Assembly: GCF_046630445.1 (NCBI RefSeq)
Contig: NC_092341.1
Span: forward strand, 8,307,501-8,371,500
DNA from: Rutidosis leptorrhynchoides
Taxonomy: Eukaryota; Streptophyta; Magnoliopsida; Asterales; Asteraceae
Direction: 5' to 3'
Length of the DNA stretch: 64,000 bases
Shown here: positions 35,786 to 46,330 of the stretch, in pieces
Numbering within the stretch: position 1 is the first letter of the stretch
How the letters are laid out: each line of letters begins with the position of its first letter
Notes under the pieces: model-generated
Seen by the model: only the letters and a program-made list of their open reading frames with translations
Told to the model about the DNA's origin: nothing
The model's database searches: none
Made by a program: the position numbers and the translations under genes

Positions 35786-37773
35786 TGATGTTATGCGAGG
35801 TGTATATAAAATAGTTTATATTTTACTAGGAAAAACTATTAAATACGATACAATTTTACACAAGATATTTATTTATTTATAGAATGGATATACTTAAACC
35901 TTGCTACAATACTTATAGGCAGTGTACCTAATCGTACAGTAGTGTAGTTTTTAGTAAGTCCGGTTCGTTCCACAGGGAAATCTTTAAACAAAGCTCAACG
36001 CTATATTAGTTTACTTTTATAAAAATACAAATATATATATAAGTAATATTATTATTATAAAGGGGGGTTTTTACCGTTTAATGACCGGTTTGTCGATTTT
36101 AAGACTTTAGTCGCAGTTAAAACCTAATGTAAAATATAAAATAAATACAAGACTTAAATTAAAGCGTAAAGTAAATAACGATAATGAATTTGCGAATAAT
36201 AAAAGTGCGATAAAATAAACTTACGATAATTAAAAAGTACGATAATTAAAAGTGCGATTAAATAACAATAAATAAAAGTGCGATAATTAGAAGTGCAATT
36301 AAATATAAAATAAAGGAAATTAAATATGAAATAAAAGAATTATGCTTATTTAAACTTCCGTAATCATGATGTTTGACGTGTTGATTTTAGTTTTATGCCC
36401 ATGGGTTAATTGTCCTTTGTCCTGGATTATTTAATCTGTCCGTCTGGTTTTTGTCCATAACAGTCCATCAGTCATAAATATAAAGTGCGAGTGTCCTCAT
36501 CAAATTATTATTATACCCGAAGTTAAATATTCCAACTAATTGGGGATTCGAATTGTAACAAGGTTTTAATACTTTGTTTAATGAATACACCAGGTTATCG
36601 ACTGCGTGTAAACCAAGGTTTTACTACTTTGTTAACAATTACACCAATTACCCTTGAATGTAATTTCACCCCTGTTTTAATTATTCTAGTGGCTATTAAT
36701 CCATTCCCGTGTCCGGTTAAATGAACGATTATTCGTACATATAAATACCCCGCCCATCGTGTCCGATCGAGTGTATATGGTAATTTATAGGGACGCCCAA
36801 TTGTAAATCTTTATATTAACATTAACAAACTTTCATTTAGTTAAACAAATATAAAGCCCATTAATAGCCCATAGTCTAATTTCCACAAGTGTCGTTCTTT
36901 TGTCCAAACCCCAATTATGGTACAAAGCCCAATTACCCAATTTTAGTAATTAGCCCAACATCATGATTACTTCGTTTTAAATAAGCATAATAATAACTTA
37001 GCTACGAGACATTAATATAAAAAGGTTGAACATAACTTACAATGATTAAAAATAGCGTAGCGTTACACGGACAGAATTTCGACTTACACCCTTACAACAT
37101 TCGCTAACATACCCTTATTATTAGGATTTAAAATTAAAATTAAAATTAAAATATAAATTATATATATATATTACGTATATATTGAGAGAGAGATAGATAT
37201 TGAATATGAAAAATGATCAGAAATCGGTTTGCTTTATAGCCAGAGTTGAAATTTGGGGCTCCGCGACTCGCGGCAAAAGCCTCTTCAAACTCCGCGAGTC
37301 GCGGAGAATGTATTTACAGCTCAGTCCTTGGAGTTTTCTCTGCCGACGGTTTTTTATATATAAATATAATATATATATAATTAATATAATTAATTATATA
37401 TTATATTATATTTATATACATAGTTAACTTGTAATTTTTAGTCCGTTGCGTCGAGCGTTAAGAGTTGACTCTGGTCCCGGTTCCGGATTTTCGAACGTCC
37501 TTGCGTACAATTTTATATTTTGTACTTTGCGTTTTGAATCTTGTACTCTTGTAATTTCGAGACGTTTCTTATCAATAATTGGAACCTTTTTGATTGTCTT
37601 TTGTTCTTTTGAGCTTTTTAGTCGTTTGCGTCTTCAAATCGTCGAATCTGTCTTTTGTCTTCACCTTTTATTATTTAAACGAATATCACTTGTAAATAGA
37701 ACAATTGCAACTAAAAGCTTGTCTTTCTTGAGGAATAATGCTATGAAATATATGTTCGTTTTTAGCATTATCA
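35786..37773 (-). repeat. 3' LTR of element B (1988 bp)
   Basis: Aligned over its full length with 50674-52661. It contains short tandem units with GTGCGATAA (36160-36310), a TATATA-rich stretch near 37350-37420 and the paired GC palindrome module at 37259-37306. Confidence 0.96.
37259..37306. repeat. Paired GC palindromes in the 3' LTR of B
   Basis: CTCCGCGACTCGCGG at 37259-37273 and CTCCGCGAGTCGCGGAG at 37290-37306, start-to-start 31 bp. The second is a perfect 8-bp stem around a single central base. The spacer ends in CAAA. Confidence 0.9.
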
Positions 37774-39854
37774 AATATTCCCACACTTGAGCGTTGCTTG
37801 TCCTCAAGCAATATCGCCTTGAAATACTAGAATCACTTCTTTATTCTTCACACTTTGTACATCAGTGATTTCTATACGGCGGTATAAACAATGGTAGTAA
37901 CGATATGGTTTACAGTCCCACATGACTATAAAAATTTAGATCCATTAAGGAAATTGGATCTTTATGAAAACATTTGATCTTTTGAAATCTAGTTTTTACC
38001 CTAGATAAGTTTTCCGGAATAACCCTTTACCGGTGTTTGCAAAATATTTTTGTGGGTTTGGTGGGTTTCAGTTTTGAAAATTTTAGCTCAAAACTTGCGG
38101 TTTTGTGTCACCCACTTGCTAACCTTGTATTTGGAAAGCAACACGTCCAGTTTACTTGTCCCGTATATTACCTTTCGGCAAACTACCGTCCGGTTGTAAA
38201 GGAAAGCGTTGAACAAGCAACTGTTAAGGCAATGTCCCGTGACATGCTTTTGATTATGGTCTATAACGTGTCGGACGCAATTACTATCCTTGGTAGGAGC
38301 AATAGTAAAGCTCACCCTTATAATTTTTTTTCGTTCTGGCACAAGGTCATGTCTTTGACCATGCTATGCAACCACCGTTCTTACGGTTGACACCCGATTT
38401 AGTTCAGGTGACCTAATGAATTCCAGGTGAATTCCTAGGATTTTACGTTCAATGGTAATGAACGCATTGAAAATAGGGTTTTCAGAAAACAAATCGGTTT
38501 GTAATTTTGATCAAAATATTTTCTCGTTTAAGCTCGAGTTTAGATATCATTGAATTCCATGAGTTTGTAATTCTCAATCTTTAAGGTCAATCTCTAGGAT
38601 TGAGTAATATCAGTCTTAAAAGCTGATTTTTAATCTTTAAAGAGATTATCCTTTCTGGGGATCTGATTCATTAGTCTTATCCAGCTAATTTGCATGGTGC
38701 CCTCCCATTGTACGAGATAAATCCTTCTCATGGTTAGGATAAATCTGACCACTTGGCGACCCTGTTTAATGCTGAGGTCCGTGGATTTCCTGCTGATTTT
38801 AGAGATGACTTTTCTAGATTTTTCGTCAACCTACAGCTGGTCTGGACGACAACTTCATGACCTAAATCAAGAAGCGCGTTTCTTTTTAGGAAGACTTTAC
38901 TTCCTTTTAATGATAGAATTGATTCATCGTGTAGATCCATCTCTTCTTTTCTTTCATTGGGTAAAACAGTTTAGTTTAGTTCAAAGCAAAAGTATTTTCA
39001 GTTATTTGTTACAGATATATGTGACATATGTTTAAAATAACTTGGTAAATTTTCCCACACTTGGCTTTTATTTTCCTTTTTATCGTCCTCTATTCCATTT
39101 TAAATGAATTTTAACATTTTAGTTTGTTTCTCAATTTATGTCCTTTCCGAGGTAACAATAATTTCGGTGTTAAAACCTAGTTTTATCGTTTATAAATATG
39201 TATAAACATGATTTTGAATTCATTTAATTGAAAATTTTGAAAAATTTTACTAGAATTGGGTAGTTAGTATATAAGACTAGGGCTGTTCTTTTTTATCAGA
39301 GAGCACTAGATTCTAATACAACTACTGCTTTACTAGTATTTTTAATGGTAACCAAGTGTATAAAGTAAAAAATGTTAAAATCCGAAAGAATTTAACCCCT
39401 TCCCACACTTAAGATCTTGCAATGCCCTCATTTGCAAGAAATCAGTAACAATTTAAATTATTGAGGGTGATTTGTGTGAAAATGATTAAATTATACCAAA
39501 GTTTCCAAATATATTGGCGTTTGTTTGCTGAATGATAAATGGTGCACATCATTTGTTCATTCCGTCTTGTTGTTATTTCACATATATTTTGCATCTTGTC
39601 GTCAAAATTAGTTGCTTTTGCTAAACTTAATGCCAGTCTTTGAAAATGCGTTGTTTTACCCTGTTGTGTACATAAGATAAACTGCAAACATATATACATA
39701 TTTTTGAAGTTTGGTATATTACCCCACGTTCAAAAATTATTAAAGTCTAAGAATAAAAGTTAGATAATTATAAAAATGATTACAATATTAACAAAAATAT
39801 TAAATGTATCAATAATTACAAATTACAAAATAAAATTAAATAATAATAAGTAAA
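37774..39854 (-). other. 3' untranslated region of element B
   Basis: About 2.1 kb between the env-position ORF and the 3' LTR, with no supported frame. It contains three copies of AAGTGTGGGAA (minus strand) at 37778-37788, 39052-39062 and 39400-39410. The first is the polypurine tract next to the LTR; the others are internal look-alikes. Confidence 0.7.
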
Positions 39855-41201
39855 CTAAGGATGATATTGGTACCAATAGGGGTTCCAGGCATAACCATAA
39901 GTGCTATAGAATGCTTCGGCAGGGTCATACGTAGGATATGGTGGCTGCATCTCTATCGACCAAGGAGGGAAGACGGGTTTCGGTGTAGGAATATAGTTTC
40001 TACCTATATGTTGGCAATGAGCTATGATCTGGTTCTGATGAACTTGCCAATCTTCAAATGCTCTCTGTCTAGCATTTTCGTATTCCTGAGAAGCTATAAA
40101 CCTATGCATTTCTTGCATCTCATCCCCCTCTCCTACATTACCTTGCTGCTGGTTTCTCTCCACCTGTGGATGTCTACCATGGTATCGTACTGCGGCGTTA
40201 TTTCGCCGCTTCAAAACTTTCGCACCATGGTATACATTTAAACCTATAGTATCGCGGGGTTCCGGCTCTTCTAGTAATAATCCCCCCCGACTTATATCCA
40301 CACCGAGATATTCACCAATCAAAGTAATAAAAATACCACCTCCTATTATGCTATGTGGTCGCATCCCCCGAACCATAGCTGATAAATAATAACCCACACA
40401 ATATGGTATACTTACAGCGCTTTGTGGGTCTCGAATACACATATGGTAAAACAAATCTTGTTCATTTACTTTTTCTTTGTTCTTACCCCTTTGTGTAATC
40501 GAATTAGCTAAAAACCTATGTATCACTCTTAATTCGGCTCTATCTATATCCAAATAAGAGTAGTTTCCCCCTTTGAAACGGTGATGGCTTGTCATTTGAC
40601 TCCACACACCGTGTGTATCAAAATTCTCATCTATCTTTCTACCGTTTAGTATCAATCCTCTACAATCGGCAGACGCTAACTCCTCAGGCGTATATATACG
40701 TAAAGCCTGAGCCATGTCTAGTAAAGACATGTGGCGCATCGAACCGCCTAACAAAAATCTAATAAAAGAACGATCGGTTAAACTAGCTACCCGATCATTT
40801 AACTCTATACTACATAACAATTCTTCACACCATACTTTATATACAGGTCTACGTATGGTGAATAAACATATCCAGTCATTAAAAGAAGAATTACCATACC
40901 TCTGTACAAGTAATTCCCTAATTGGCCCGGCCAATTCTACAGCTTCTAAGGGTCCCCATTCTATGACCCTCGGTACCTCAACAACCTTAGAATGAAGAGT
41001 ATGCAAACCCCGTTGATATTTTGGATAATCTATCCAAAGTCTGTCAAATCTCAGGTTCGGGTGCAACTCTTCCAAATGCATATCGGAAAAAGTCATGACT
41101 GGATGAGGTACATCCTGCTTGTAGTAGTTATCCACCTCCTGTTGTTCCAAATTCTCAGCAGGAGCATTGCGGGCTTGGGATGAAGATTCACCCCTTTCAT
41201 T
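39855..41201 (-). CDS. Athila ORF in env position, probable second exon
   Basis: An open frame of about 448 codons starts exactly at a TGTGTTTTGCAG acceptor (AG at 41203-41202) with NERGESSSQARN and ends in a Trp/Tyr/Pro-rich tail (YAWNPYWYQYHP). There is no ATG until 41096, and an in-frame TGA lies just upstream of the acceptor, so a start codon from an upstream exon is likely. Content resembles the ORF found 3' of pol in plant Athila elements (WICLFTIRRPVYKVWCEELL, RFLLGGSMRHMSLLDMAQAL). One hydrophobic stretch (SIIGGGIFITLIGEYLG) could be buried or membrane-associated; no signal peptide is visible. Calling it an envelope would be unsupported. The frame has no lesion. Confidence 0.7.
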   Translation of the reverse strand, partial: NERGESSSQARNAPAENLEQQEVDNYYKQDVPHPVMTFSDMHLEELHPNLRFDRLWIDYPKYQRGLHTLHSKVVEVPRVIEWGPLEAVELAGPIRELLVQRYGNSSFNDWICLFTIRRPVYKVWCEELLCSIELNDRVASLTDRSFIRFLLGGSMRHMSLLDMAQALRIYTPEELASADCRGLILNGRKIDENFDTHGVWSQMTSHHRFKGGNYSYLDIDRAELRVIHRFLANSITQRGKNKEKVNEQDLFYHMCIRDPQSAVSIPYCVGYYLSAMVRGMRPHSIIGGGIFITLIGEYLGVDISRGGLLLEEPEPRDTIGLNVYHGAKVLKRRNNAAVRYHGRHPQVERNQQQGNVGEGDEMQEMHRFIASQEYENARQRAFEDWQVHQNQIIAHCQHIGRNYIPTPKPVFPPWSIEMQPPYPTYDPAEAFYSTYGYAWNPYWYQYHP

Positions 41202-43049
41202 CTGCAAAACACATCAAACACAATTTTTGTGCATCCAAATATGCATTAGTGTCAGCAAAATCATCAATCAAAATAATTACAATGATATTATCAATTTATA
41301 TCAAACTTAAGCTTATTTTCACATTTTTATCAAATCTACACTTTTTCAAATTAGCATATACGAAAATGTTCGCCAAGTTCATAAGCATTCAACTCAAATA
41401 ACATGTCAAAATAATCATTACTAGCAATTAAACAAGTCTCAAATGGCATTATCTTTCAAAAATCAAGTTCATGAATTTTAGACTTGAAAAAGTCCACTTT
41501 AATTCTCAAAATCATGTTTAGGCTCAAAGTTTGGATCATTTAACTACCTAGACATGTTACACTACTCAATTTAGCAACAATTCATGACAAAAATCGGCCA
41601 TAACCTGTTTATATCAAAAAGCCCCAAATTTGCTCAAGAACACAAACCCTAGATTATTCAAAATTTAAAGTTTAAAGCTTCTAATCATGTTAAACATCAT
41701 CAATCTAGGTTATACAAGCATAATACATAAACAATTTAAGCTTAATTACACTAAAAAGCATCAAAATCAAATTGGGGAAAAAATAGCTCAAGAACACCAA
41801 ATTTCGAATTAAATGGTGTTTAGGTGTAGAAATTTACCGTTTTTCTTGAGTAATTCTTAGATAGCATCCTTCTCAACATGATTTTAGCAAAAAATTTGGT
41901 GATTAACGGTTAAAAATTGGTATTTTTGGGGTGTTTTTGGGTGGTTTTTCGGGGTTTTTCGCAGCAGAATTCGGGTGTTTTTGTGTGGGGGAGTGAACTG
42001 ATCGTTCAGCTCTTTATATTTTTTTTCTGATTTTCGGTCCCTCCGCGAGTCGCGGAGATTTAAGCACCAAACTCCGCGAGTCGCGGAGTTTGGTAATTTT
42101 TTTTTTTTTTTTTTAATAATCATTAACTTATTAAAACAATTAAGTAATTAATTTTAAAATTTTGTTTCCCTTGTTATTTAGGACGAGGTCGTTTCGGATC
42201 GATGTCCTAGTCCGTCCTTCGACAAAATTTTAAAATTTGTCTTTTTGTAGCGATTGTTTTAAAAGCTAAGATTTTTGGGTTTTTTCAATGTTTTTTTGGT
42301 ATACTCTAATTCAATAAGATTAAAAATAATGATAATAAAAGTTCTCGTCCCTCCCTCGGGTAAAGCAATTTCGGTTCAAAGACCTAGTCTTCAACTTACG
42401 ACGAATTTTAAAAATCATATTCTTAACTTAATGAGATAAAGTAAATTTTTGTTTTTAAATTCACACAACTTAAATATAAAATTCAAAATTAATATTAAAA
42501 ATTCACACCAAACTTAAAATTTGAAATGCATAAAATTAAAAATTAATATTTTAAAAATTAAAAATTCATACCAAACTTAATTTAAAAATTCATATTATAA
42601 ATTCATACCAAACTTATATTAATTTTTCAAATATTTTAAATATATTGTTTTTACAAAGTTTACAATATTAATTTAAGATTTAAATATTAATTTTAAAAAA
42701 AAACATGGTAAAAATAAAATTAAAAATCTTTTTGTCTTTTTATCCCACTTTAATCAATCAAATATTATCAAAAATATGCGCCCCTCTTTTCGGTAAAGTA
42801 ATTTCGGTTCCAAGACCTAATTTAACTCATGACGAATTTTTGAAATATTTTGGGTTGATTGATTAAAGATATTTATACCTTAAGAATAAACGTTAAATTT
42901 CGCAGTGATGTAATAAATTTTTGAATGATATCAATAATTTCGGTCGCCAAACCTAATTTTATTCAATACCAATTTAATACTTTTTAGCGAACAAATTAGC
43001 GTTTATTATCAAAAGGTTAAAAATAAAAATAAAAACTGTACAGACATAC
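41202..43049 (-). other. Candidate intron of element B between accessory exon and env-position exon
   Basis: The donor CAG followed by GTATGT (43050/43049) and acceptor TTTTGCAG (41202) give a phase-compatible 1848-nt intron. An alternative short exon, 41838-41879, has an ATG, reads MLRRMLSKNYSRKT, and ends in ACG followed by GTAAAT; it also joins in phase 0. The interval carries the palindrome module at 42041-42088 and several AATTTCGGTNNCNNGACCTA repeats (42367, 42795 and 42940). Confidence 0.5.
42041..42088. repeat. Paired GC palindromes between pol and env-position ORF of B
   Basis: Two identical CTCCGCGAGTCGCGGAG copies at 42041-42057 and 42072-42088, again 31 bp start to start, spacer ending CAAA. 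Confidence 0.95.
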
Positions 43050-43493
43050 CTGTGAAATAGATTTCTTAGTTATATGATCTATTCCATTCATAAGATAGTC
43101 GGTTTAATTGATTTTCTATGGCTACATAGGCGTAACCTCGAGCATTCAGTGTCTTTTCTTCTAAACATATGAACGGTCCGTCTCTGCATAAAGTAACAAA
43201 TTCGGTATTTGAATAGGTTTGATTATTTGAACATTTACCTCCATGTGACCATTTTCCGCATTTGTGACATCTTTCTAGGTGTCGTGCTCTTCTTTTCGCT
43301 GCGGATTTTGATTTTCCTTTACCAAATTGTAACTTATTATCTTCGCATCTGGATTCTTTTCTAACTCCGTCCATTCTTTCTCTGATTACTGATACTAATT
43401 CGCTCGGTAGTATGTCATTATTACGTTTAGTGATCAAAGCGTGTAGCATTAGACCATGGTTTAGTTCACAGGCAGTCTTCATTTCGTAAAAAC
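43050..43493 (-). CDS. Accessory exon of B with 138-aa zinc-knuckle ORF (ORF at 43066-43482)
   Basis: The exon would start after a TTTATTTTTTTTAG acceptor (AG at 43495-43494) and end at CACAG before GTATGT. The ORF begins 10 nt into the exon and encodes 138 aa: a central Lys/Arg-rich segment (KGKSKSAAKRRARHLER), then CHKCGKWSHGGKC, a CX2CX4HX3C zinc-knuckle-like motif, then an acidic/aromatic C-terminus. This suggests an RNA- or DNA-binding accessory protein separate from gag. It is intact. Near its end an overlapping ATG (43091, another frame) reads MNGIDHITKKSISQ and joins in phase to the env-position exon. No known family is recognised. Confidence 0.55.
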
Positions 43494-43654
43494 CTAAAAA
43501 AAATAAAAATTCAGAATGGGGGGAGAAGACTAGTTCTTTAGGGTCTGCTAAGGAAAGACCATACGTGTTCCATTTTCGAGAACTACACGAAAACAGACAA
43601 TCTAACTCTAACAGAAATACATATTATCCTTTAAAGACTTGATTCTCCCTACAC

Positions 43655-46306
43655 TTAGTTAGCTGTGGTATCGAAATTGTGATTAACTTCGTTGTCGACT
43701 TCCATCGGACCATGTATGTAATGTTTAACTCTGTGACCATTAACTTTAAATTCCATCCCATTTGAATTTATTAATTCTATCGTTCCGTATGGGAAAACTC
43801 TTTTGATTATGAATGGTCCAGACCATCTTGATTTCAATTTTCCAGGAAATAGCTTGAATCGTGAATTGAAAAGAAGAACTCTGTCTCCTTCTTTAAATTC
43901 TTTTGAACTTCTGATTCTTTTATCATGCCATTTCTTCGTTCTTTCTTTATAGATTAACGAATTTTCGTATGCTTCATGTCTTAATTCTTCTAATTCGTTT
44001 AGTTGACTTAATCGTAGACGTCCGGCTTCATGTAAATCAAGATTACATGTCTTCAAAGCCCAAAATGCTTTGTGTTCAATTTCTACTGGAAGATGACATG
44101 CTTTTCCATAAACAAGTCTAAAAGGTGTGGTTCCAATTGGAGTTTTGTAGGCTGTTCTAAAAGCCCAGAGTGCATCCTCCAATTTAATGGACCATTCCTT
44201 CGGATTTGATCCTACAGTTTTCTCTAGAATACGTTTTAAAGCTCGGTTGGTATTTTCAACTTGTCCACTTGTTTGTGGATGATATGCGGTGGAGATTTTA
44301 TGAGTTACTCCATATCTTTTAAGAACTTTCTCAAGTTGATTATTACAGAAATGAGTACCCCGATCACTTATTAAAGCTTTCGGTGTTCCAAACCTTGCAA
44401 AAAGACGTTTTAAAAAGTTGACTACAACTCGTGCATCGTTAGTTGGGAGAGCTTGTGCTTCCGCCCATTTAGATACATAATCAATGGCTACGAGTATATA
44501 TAAATTATTATTAGATTTTAGAAATGGACCCATAAAGTCAATACCCCAAATGTCAAATACTTCACATACTTGGATGACATTTTGTGGCATTTCATCACGT
44601 TGACTTATTTTTCCGGCCCTTTGACATGCATCACAAGATTTGCAAAGAAGGTGTGCGTCTTTGTAAATTGTAGGCCAATAGAATCCAGCTTCATAAACTT
44701 TTCTTGCTGTTAGTTGAGGCCCATAATGCCCTCCTGTTGGTCCTGTGTGACAATGGTTTAAAATTTTACTAGCTTCATCTCCAAATACACATCGGCGTAT
44801 TATTCCATCGGGACAACTTTTAAACAAATGTGGATCTTCCCAGAAATAGTGTTTTATATCACTGAAGAATTTCTTTCGTCTTTGGTACGATAATCCTTTT
44901 TCAAGGAATCCACAAACTAAGTAGTTTGCATAGTCTGCAAACCATGGGATTTCTTTATAATCTATCTTTAATAGATATTCATCAGGAAAGTTGTCTTGTA
45001 TGGCTGATTCATTTAGAACTTCTAATTCGGGATTTTCAAGACGAGAAAGATGATCAGCGGCGAGATTTTCTGCTCCTCTTTTATCTCGGATTTCAATATC
45101 AAACTCTTGTAAGAGTAAGATCCAACGGATTAATCTTGGTTTAGCATCTTGTTTTGAAAATAGGTATCTAAGAGCAGAATGGTCGGTATAGACCACCGTT
45201 TTTGCTAGAACGAGATATGATCGAAATTTGTCAAAAGCAAAGACAATAGCAAGGAGTTCTTTTTCAGTAGTTGTATAGTTTGTTTGTGCTCCTTGTAATG
45301 TCTTACTAGCATAATATATAGGTTGAAATCGTTTTTCAATCCTTTGTCCTAAAACGGCTCCCATTGCAAAATCACTTGCATCGCACATTAGTTCAAATGG
45401 TAGATTCCAATTTGGTGTTATCATGATCGGCGCATTAGTGAGTTTTTCTTTAAGAATATTAAAAGATTTGATACACTCATCTGAAAAGATGAATGGCGCA
45501 TCCTTTTCTAGGAGTTTATTCATAGAAGTGGCAATTTTAGAAAAATCTTTTATGAAATGTCGGTAAAAACCGGCATGCCCTAGAAAACTCCTAACTCCTC
45601 TAACATTGGTGGGATGTGGAAGTTTAGCAATTACATCTACTTTAGCTCTATCCACTTCAATTCCTTCTTTTGAAATTTTATGTCCAAGAACGATGCCTTC
45701 TTTAACCATGAAATGACATTTCTCCCAATTAAGTACTAGATTTGATTTTTCGCATCTAATTAGCATTCGTTCCAGATTAACTAGACATGATTTAAATGTA
45801 TCACCGAAGACTGAAAAGTCATCCATGAAAACTTCCATGCATTCTTCTATCATGTCATGAAAAATCGCCATCATACACCTTTGAAAGGTTGCAGGGGCGT
45901 TACAAAGTCCAAATGGCATGCGTTTGTAAGCAAACGTACCATAAGGGCACGTGAATGTGGTTTTCTCTTGGTCCTCGGGTGCTATTGGAATTTGAAAATA
46001 TCCGGAAAATCCATCTAGAAAACAATAGTAACTATTTCCGGCTAATCTTTCCAACATTTGATCTATGAAAGGTAAGGGAAAGTGATCTTTTCTGGTGGCG
46101 TCATTTAATTTTCTATAATCAATACATACACGCCATCCTGTTACAGTCCTAGTAGGAATAAGCTCATTTTTCTCATTTGTAATGACAGTCATGCCACCCT
46201 TCTTAGGTACGCATTGAACTGGGCTTACCCATGGACTATCAGAGATTGGATATATCAAACCTGCATCTAGCTGTTTAATAATCTCTTTCTTAACTAAATC
46301 TTGCAT
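43655..46306 (-). CDS. Athila pol: RT, RNase H, integrase (883 codons after the stop at 46331)
   Basis: Order of domains: RT with [20 protein letters not shown] near the start, [13 protein letters not shown] and [10 protein letters not shown] (about residue 162), then RNase H with [14 protein letters not shown] and TDHSALRYL, the HHCC zinc domain (GHYGPQLTA...[12 protein letters not shown], about 520-560), and the integrase core with [17 protein letters not shown] and [10 protein letters not shown] (about 590, 650 and 680). No chromodomain is present, as expected for Athila. The frame is the same as gag-protease and is separated from it by one TAA. RT, RNase H and integrase look intact. Confidence 0.93.
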   Translation of the reverse strand: MQDLVKKEIIKQLDAGLIYPISDSPWVSPVQCVPKKGGMTVITNEKNELIPTRTVTGWRVCIDYRKLNDATRKDHFPLPFIDQMLERLAGNSYYCFLDGFSGYFQIPIAPEDQEKTTFTCPYGTFAYKRMPFGLCNAPATFQRCMMAIFHDMIEECMEVFMDDFSVFGDTFKSCLVNLERMLIRCEKSNLVLNWEKCHFMVKEGIVLGHKISKEGIEVDRAKVDVIAKLPHPTNVRGVRSFLGHAGFYRHFIKDFSKIATSMNKLLEKDAPFIFSDECIKSFNILKEKLTNAPIMITPNWNLPFELMCDASDFAMGAVLGQRIEKRFQPIYYASKTLQGAQTNYTTTEKELLAIVFAFDKFRSYLVLAKTVVYTDHSALRYLFSKQDAKPRLIRWILLLQEFDIEIRDKRGAENLAADHLSRLENPELEVLNESAIQDNFPDEYLLKIDYKEIPWFADYANYLVCGFLEKGLSYQRRKKFFSDIKHYFWEDPHLFKSCPDGIIRRCVFGDEASKILNHCHTGPTGGHYGPQLTARKVYEAGFYWPTIYKDAHLLCKSCDACQRAGKISQRDEMPQNVIQVCEVFDIWGIDFMGPFLKSNNNLYILVAIDYVSKWAEAQALPTNDARVVVNFLKRLFARFGTPKALISDRGTHFCNNQLEKVLKRYGVTHKISTAYHPQTSGQVENTNRALKRILEKTVGSNPKEWSIKLEDALWAFRTAYKTPIGTTPFRLVYGKACHLPVEIEHKAFWALKTCNLDLHEAGRLRLSQLNELEELRHEAYENSLIYKERTKKWHDKRIRSSKEFKEGDRVLLFNSRFKLFPGKLKSRWSGPFIIKRVFPYGTIELINSNGMEFKVNGHRVKHYIHGPMEVDNEVNHNFDTTAN

Positions 46307-46330
46307 ATTAGGATTTAGTCTTCGTTGGCG

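Noticed and set aside
37200-37790. Plus-strand frames in the LTR of B (also 52088-52810)
   Set aside because: They run antisense through the LTR and, in one case, across the insertion junction; no coding features.
38037-39035. Plus-strand frames in the 3' region of B
   Set aside because: Antisense to the element, no recognisable domain, no conserved start context.
39855-41201. Genuine retroviral envelope protein
   Set aside because: No signal peptide, furin-like site or clear transmembrane anchor is visible; only its position is env-like. It matches the Athila 3' ORF type instead.
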